This document shows, piece by piece, positions 60,030 through 64,000 of a stretch of DNA of 64,000 nucleotides. Source of the DNA: Shewanella holmiensis (GTDB lineage: Bacteria; Pseudomonadota; Gammaproteobacteria; Enterobacterales; Shewanellaceae); contig NZ_JAMTCD010000002.1 of assembly GCF_025370255.1 (NCBI RefSeq), forward strand, positions 294,888-358,887, given 5' to 3'. The first letter of the stretch is position 1; every line of letters starts with the position of its first letter. A model generated the notes under the pieces. It ran no database searches and was not told the origin of the DNA. It saw nothing but the letters and a program-made list of their open reading frames with translations. The translations under genes were made by a program, and so were the position numbers.

Positions 60030-60608
60030 CTACATCCAGCGACTATTTTTACGGCGCTGAGGACGAGGGAGGTAAACTAAAATAATACCGATTAAGGCGC
60101 CAATACCAGCAATAAGGCCGCCTTGTTGCCACATTTTAAATTGCTGCTCATCTTTATCATTATTCACTTTGGCTCTGGCTGTGTCACGTTCAGTTAACGC
60201 AGTTTTTAATGCCGCTTGCAACTCAGTGACTTTTTGATTAGCCAGTTCAAGGTCTTGTGCTGCATTATCTGTATTCAATGAAATGCTATTTAGTTGCTCA
60301 TTGACGTGAATTAGCTCTTTTTCCATCTCAGGAAAACGCGTTCTCAAACTTGGCTTATCGGTAACAAAATCACTGCGGATCCAACCTTCACGGTTTTTGT
60401 TATCAATAATTTGAGAATAATCACCTTCAGTTTTACCGTTGAATGTGATTGGTTGACCCGCTTCGACGCTGCCGATAATACGAAATTCAGTACCTGGACC
60501 ACCATGAATATAGGTGAATACATCGTCTGAAACATAATGCGTCGATGCTTGAGCATGTGCGCCCATAGACAACAATATTAATGCAAAAAAATGAATGACT
60601 CTCAACAC
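60030..60608 (-). CDS. TIGR04211-type SH3-domain membrane protein, YgiM-like
   Basis: A 192-residue envelope protein: signal peptide (1-21), bacterial SH3 domain (about 24-85, with YIHGGPGTEFRIIGSVEAG and REGWIRSDFVT), a coiled coil (about 90-150), a transmembrane helix (about 162-181, GLIAGIGALIGIILVYLP), and a short Arg/Lys-rich cytoplasmic tail. This is the E. coli YgiM architecture. SH3b domains often bind cell-wall peptides; the actual role is unknown. It stands alone between putA and pit, with terminator-like hairpins on both sides. Confidence 0.85.
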   Translation of the reverse strand: MLRVIHFFALILLSMGAHAQASTHYVSDDVFTYIHGGPGTEFRIIGSVEAGQPITFNGKTEGDYSQIIDNKNREGWIRSDFVTDKPSLRTRFPEMEKELIHVNEQLNSISLNTDNAAQDLELANQKVTELQAALKTALTERDTARAKVNNDKDEQQFKMWQQGGLIAGIGALIGIILVYLPRPQRRKNSRWM

Positions 60609-60667
60609 AATCTTTTCCCTAACGCTATCGACTAGCAGCCATGCTATTTATTTAATCCCATGAATGC

Positions 60668-60695
60668 AAGAAGGAAGTCATAAGACTTCCTTCTT
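60668..60695. terminator. Hairpin after the phosphate transporter gene
   Basis: Perfect 12-bp arms AAGAAGGAAGTC/GACTTCCTTCTT (60668-60679, 60684-60695) with a four-base loop. It lies 23 bp past the pit stop codon. A classical T run is missing, so it may stabilise or weakly terminate the transcript. Confidence 0.6.
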
Positions 60696-60717
60696 AAATC
60701 ACAATTAACTTCAGTTC

Positions 60718-61986
60718 TTAACTAAAAATTTCTTTAATTATATAGAAGAAAATAATTGATAGGCCTGCACCGGCTGGCAATGTCACGACCCATGACACAA
60801 CAATATTACGTACCACACCGATATTAATTGCTGCAATACCACGTGCCATACCAACACCCAATACCGCACCCACTAATGTTTGTGTAGTAGAGATAGGTAA
60901 GCCCGTACCGGAAGCAATAACAACGGTTGTTGCAGCAGCAAGCTCTGCAGCAAAACCACGGCTTGGGGTTAAGTGAGTAATGTTTTTACCGATAGTCTGC
61001 ATTACGCGCTTACCGAATAAGGCTAAACCTAAAACGATACCCACAGCGCCAAGTGGTAAAATCCACCATGCAAGCACAGATTTTGAGCCAATTACGCCAC
61101 CGCTTTCAACAACTGATACGACAGCAGCTAAAGGACCAATTGCGTTTGCGACATCATTTGAACCGTGTGCGAAAGCCATACAACATGCGGTAACTACCAT
61201 CAATATTGCGAACACTTTTTCTACGTTACCAAACTGGGTTTGACGGTCTGCTTTCTCGCTCATTTTCAAACGCGAAATAGCAACTTTACCAAACACGCCC
61301 ACAGCAAAAGCAATGACACCTGCAAGTAAATAAGCTTCAAGTGTAGAGAAATGCAATCCAACGTGCTTTAAGCCTTTAGTGATGGTCACTAATGACATAA
61401 CAAATCCTGCTAATGCCATATAGAAAGGCACATAACGTTTAGCATTGCCTAAAGGATCATCTGTATTGAAAATCAGTTTTTGCACACTTTGGAAAATGGT
61501 ATAAGCGATAAAGCCTGAAATAGCTGGCGTTACAACCCAAGATCCAACAATACCAACTACCTTGCCCCACTCAACAGAATCAACACTCACTCCAACTGCC
61601 GCAAAACCAATAATTGCACCAATAATTGAATGAGTTGTAGATACAGGCCAGCCTAATGCCGAAGCAACCACTAACCAAATACCCGCAGCAAGTAGCGAAC
61701 CAATCATACCGAAGACTAAATATTCTGGCACATCAGTAAAGTAAGCAGCATCAATAATACCGTTTCGAATTGTACTGGTGACTTCTCCACCTGCTAAGAA
61801 AGCACCAGAAAACTCAAATATCATCGCGATGATGATCGCTTGTTTAATCGTAATGGCGTTAGAACCTACTGAGGTTCCCATAGCATTAGCGACGTCATTT
61901 GCGCCAATACCCCATGCCATCAAAAATCCAAATGCAGCCGCAATACCGATAAGCATCGGGCCGTTGGTGACTAATACATCAACCAT
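60718..61986 (-). CDS. PiT-family inorganic phosphate transporter
   Basis: PiT proteins import phosphate (as metal-phosphate) driven by H+ or Na+. The 422-residue protein has about ten hydrophobic segments and the duplicated PiT signature GANDVANAMGTSVGS near the N-terminus and GSNDVANAIGPLAAV in the middle. The C-terminal half has GTGLPISTTQTLVGAVLGVG. It follows the DUF47/PhoU-like gene by 24 bp, a common pairing in which the DUF47 protein supports the transporter. A hairpin follows the gene. Confidence 0.94.
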   Translation of the reverse strand: MVDVLVTNGPMLIGIAAAFGFLMAWGIGANDVANAMGTSVGSNAITIKQAIIIAMIFEFSGAFLAGGEVTSTIRNGIIDAAYFTDVPEYLVFGMIGSLLAAGIWLVVASALGWPVSTTHSIIGAIIGFAAVGVSVDSVEWGKVVGIVGSWVVTPAISGFIAYTIFQSVQKLIFNTDDPLGNAKRYVPFYMALAGFVMSLVTITKGLKHVGLHFSTLEAYLLAGVIAFAVGVFGKVAISRLKMSEKADRQTQFGNVEKVFAILMVVTACCMAFAHGSNDVANAIGPLAAVVSVVESGGVIGSKSVLAWWILPLGAVGIVLGLALFGKRVMQTIGKNITHLTPSRGFAAELAAATTVVIASGTGLPISTTQTLVGAVLGVGMARGIAAINIGVVRNIVVSWVVTLPAGAGLSIIFFYIIKEIFS

Positions 61987-62010
61987 GTCGTTTCCTTGAT
62001 AACCTTGTGA

Positions 62011-62691
62011 TTAGTTACGAGCTAACATTAGCTCTAGACGGGAACCTACACGCTCAGCAAGATCTGCTAAACCACCCACCCACTCGATAACTTTATATAA
62101 GAACATGACATCAACTGGATTCAATTCAGATTCAACAGCATACAGTTGACGACGAACTTGGATTTGAAGATCATCAGAATCTTCTTCAATACTATCCAAC
62201 TCGTTGATCATTTTCGCAACTAAGTCGACTTCACGACCACGAAACCCTGTTTCGAGTAAGTCATCAAGCTCATTAATTGCTTGTTTTGCTAGAGTTACAG
62301 CATCAAGACAACGCTTAAGGTAAGCATTGAATGCTTCTTGAACTGGTTGAGGAATAACTAATTGACGGCCGATCATGCGGCCAGAAATATCTTTTGCCTT
62401 GTTAGCGATTTTGTCTTGTTGAGTTAATAACTCAAGCAAGTCAGTACGCTCAACTGGCATAAACAAACCACCAGGCAAAGTTAAGCGGATTTCTCGCTTT
62501 AACGAATCAGCTTCTTTTTCTAGCATGCTAATTTGTTTGCGAATTTTAACAGCTTCATCCCAATCGCCTGCCACAGTGGCATCGAAGAAAGGAACAAGGA
62601 GAACAGCACATTCATGAACTTTATCTATATGCTGTTCTAAAGGCTTTAAAGGTGATTTTGCAAACACACCTAAAATAGAGTTTACTGGCAT
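62011..62691 (-). CDS. TIGR00153/DUF47 PhoU-like accessory protein of Pit
   Basis: A 226-residue, all-helical cytoplasmic protein. It begins MPVNSILGVFAKSPLKPLEQHIDKV (in part: NSILGVFAKSPLKPLEQH) as is usual for the TIGR00153 group, with acidic metal-binding ExxxD-type helices such as EEDSDDLQIQVRRQLY. DUF47 proteins resemble PhoU and are usually encoded beside a PiT transporter, whose activity they are thought to modulate. Here the pit gene follows by 24 bp, so the two form an operon. ATG 62691 is well placed. Confidence 0.92.
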   Translation of the reverse strand: MPVNSILGVFAKSPLKPLEQHIDKVHECAVLLVPFFDATVAGDWDEAVKIRKQISMLEKEADSLKREIRLTLPGGLFMPVERTDLLELLTQQDKIANKAKDISGRMIGRQLVIPQPVQEAFNAYLKRCLDAVTLAKQAINELDDLLETGFRGREVDLVAKMINELDSIEEDSDDLQIQVRRQLYAVESELNPVDVMFLYKVIEWVGGLADLAERVGSRLELMLARN

Positions 62692-62927
62692 TGCCGTTAC
62701 CTATTTAATTAATTCCAACTTGGAAAAGCGGGCGCATGTTACCTCAAGCGTCCACATAAAGAAACAGTGTAGTTTCAATTTCTCACTACTGCGATTTACT
62801 CTTGCAGCTCAGAGTATAATTGATCTGAGCGACGCAATCCTAAGGGATTATTATTACAGAAATGTGACACCATGAACTAAATATGACGCATTTATGAACA
62901 TTTGATTACAAGACGAGCTAGAAGTCA

Positions 62928-63989
62928 ATGCACACTGAAACTGAGCTTAAACTATTTGTTGCCTTACAAGATTATGATTCACTAGTAAAAACACTTAATA
63001 ACTTCCCCCATTCAACTTACTGTAAAAGTGATTTACTATTTAATCATTATTTCGATACCAGCACGCTTCAATTGGCGCAATGGGATATGGGATTAAGAAT
63101 TAGGGGTTCAAAAAACCATCAGGAACAAACGATTAAAACGGCTGGCAATGTTGGATCTGGGCTTCATAGCAGGCCTGAATTTAATGTAACAACTGCAGAA
63201 AAAACACCTAACCTATTATTATTTCCTCAACATATTTGGCCAAACAATACAGATTTACATGCCTTAAATAACACATTAAAGGGTATTTTTGAGACCAACT
63301 TTAGCCGCGAAACCTGGTTGATGAAGTCCAATAGTTGCACGATTGAAATCGCATTAGATAAAGGCGAAGTGATTGCAGCGCAAAAAACAAAATTGATTAA
63401 TGAATTAGAGCTTGAATTAATTACAGGCCAAACTGAAGATTTAATCGAGTTGGCATTGCAAATTGCCAACCTGATACCATTGAGATTGGCAGTGGAAAGC
63501 AAGGCATTAGCCGGTTACTTATTATCAGGTAAAGTGCCTTATCAATTCAAAACGGACTGGCCGAATCGATTAAACGACGCCATAGCATCGCCAACTCAAA
63601 ATTTAAAACCACTTCTAAAGATAGCGTTAAATCATTGGCTTGAACTCGAGCGTTATTTGGAACACTTAAGCAACAACATAAGGGAGGCTAGTGAACAGAC
63701 CCCTCCGATATTTCAATTAGAAAAAAATGCTGAATATGCTAAGTTTTTTAACCAATTAATACATTGTATTGGGATATTGCAAAGCCTAGCTTTTAACGAT
63801 AAAAAGTTAAAAGCAAGGTTACTACTCGATAGCCAGATAGCGGCTTTTATTAAAATACTACCTAAAAAAGTGGCTTCATTTCATCAAAATTCTGCGTCAC
63901 CTAAAGAATTATTGAGCATTGAGCCATTTTGGCGCGATATAGGATATGGCAAATTTCAATTAGTTTTATTGGCTTATCTGACTAACTGA
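62928..63989 (+). CDS. CYTH/CHAD-domain inorganic triphosphatase, YgiF-like
   Basis: The N-terminal CYTH domain (about 1-200) has the ExExK signature in ETELKLFV at residues 3-10. Basic residues of the triphosphate tunnel are visible in GLRIRGS and QTIKTAG, and acidic ones in ELELELI. E. coli YgiF (433 residues) hydrolyses inorganic triphosphate. Residues about 215-353 form a helical, CHAD-like C-terminal domain that is about 80 residues shorter than in YgiF, so its phosphate-binding helices are incomplete. The stop codon lies within an 8-bp tandem repeat at the window end. The gene is divergent from the DUF47-pit operon, a plausible phosphate-related neighbourhood. Confidence 0.85.
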   Translation: MHTETELKLFVALQDYDSLVKTLNNFPHSTYCKSDLLFNHYFDTSTLQLAQWDMGLRIRGSKNHQEQTIKTAGNVGSGLHSRPEFNVTTAEKTPNLLLFPQHIWPNNTDLHALNNTLKGIFETNFSRETWLMKSNSCTIEIALDKGEVIAAQKTKLINELELELITGQTEDLIELALQIANLIPLRLAVESKALAGYLLSGKVPYQFKTDWPNRLNDAIASPTQNLKPLLKIALNHWLELERYLEHLSNNIREASEQTPPIFQLEKNAEYAKFFNQLIHCIGILQSLAFNDKKLKARLLLDSQIAAFIKILPKKVASFHQNSASPKELLSIEPFWRDIGYGKFQLVLLAYLTN

Positions 63990-64000
63990 CTAACTGACTA
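63978..64000. repeat. Short tandem repeat (CTGACTAA units) at the end of the window
   Basis: The unit CTGACTAA occurs nearly three times, from 63978 to the edge. It overlaps the stop codon of the CYTH gene and provides stops in all three frames. Its full length is hidden by the window edge. Confidence 0.8.

Overview
The window looks like a chromosomal segment of a Shewanella-type marine gammaproteobacterium with a fairly AT-rich genome. I infer this from recognisable families and gene order, not from a database search. Two E. coli-type neighbourhoods are kept almost intact: sprT-endA-rsmE-gshB, and nudF-yqiB-cpdA-yqiA-parE...parC with tolC divergent. prfB-lysS, an arcA orthologue, a bfd gene, a DUF47-Pit phosphate pair and a PutA without a DNA-binding domain all fit. 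Nearly everything is core or conserved-accessory genome. I see no phage, insertion sequence, CRISPR array, rRNA or tRNA.

Layout. 1-1461: N-terminus of a carboxyltransferase-type enzyme running off the left edge, divergent from a LysR regulator. 2.5-9.0 kb: an exported pyroglutamyl-peptidase homologue whose expected catalytic Cys is Ser, then sprT, endA, rsmE, gshB and an alkaline phosphatase. 9.1-13.6 kb: rsmC, a FapA/DUF342 protein, a small unknown protein and an M50 membrane protease. 13.6-19.4 kb: a block of visibly higher G+C with an Lrp-type regulator, an NSS sodium-coupled transporter, short broken-ORF relics, and a large secreted GH18 chitinase preceded by a class I cyclic di-GMP riboswitch. 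19.5-22.3 kb: lysC with a lysine riboswitch plus a downstream aspartoacylase-like gene. 22.5-26.1 kb: a DUF3293 protein, arcA with a palindrome-rich leader and a consensus CRP site, DUF3392, a 2-hydroxyacid dehydrogenase and bfd. 26.5-36.5 kb: the topoisomerase IV/cpdA/nudF operon, with a PQQ-type sugar dehydrogenase homologue between parE and parC, and tolC divergent. 36.8-39.5 kb: lysS and prfB; prfB carries the programmed +1 frameshift. 39.7-50.3 kb: a pentapeptide-repeat/potassium-channel fusion, a chemoreceptor, ChrA, RlmC with an OhrR-like regulator, a YjfB-like motility protein, a LprI-MliC fusion preceded by a 57-bp tandem repeat, an isolated glycosyltransferase, a GDT1-type manganese exporter and an aromatic amino-acid permease. 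50.5-64 kb: an S46 dipeptidyl-peptidase, a pseudouridine synthase, an NhaC antiporter, putA, a YgiM-like SH3 protein, Pit with its DUF47 partner and a CYTH/CHAD triphosphatase.

How the genes fit together. Peptide, proline and chitin use (S46 peptidase, PutA, chitinase, NSS and aromatic permeases) suggests a heterotroph living on particulate protein and chitin. The c-di-GMP riboswitch would tie chitinase output to the surface/motile lifestyle switch. ArcA, CRP-type sites, CpdA and Bfd point to respiratory and iron control. The sequence signals most worth following up are the riboswitch-chitinase pair, the Cys-to-Ser peptidase, the channel fusion, the LprI-MliC fusion and the putA promoter palindrome. 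I did not find a convincing wholly new multi-gene system.
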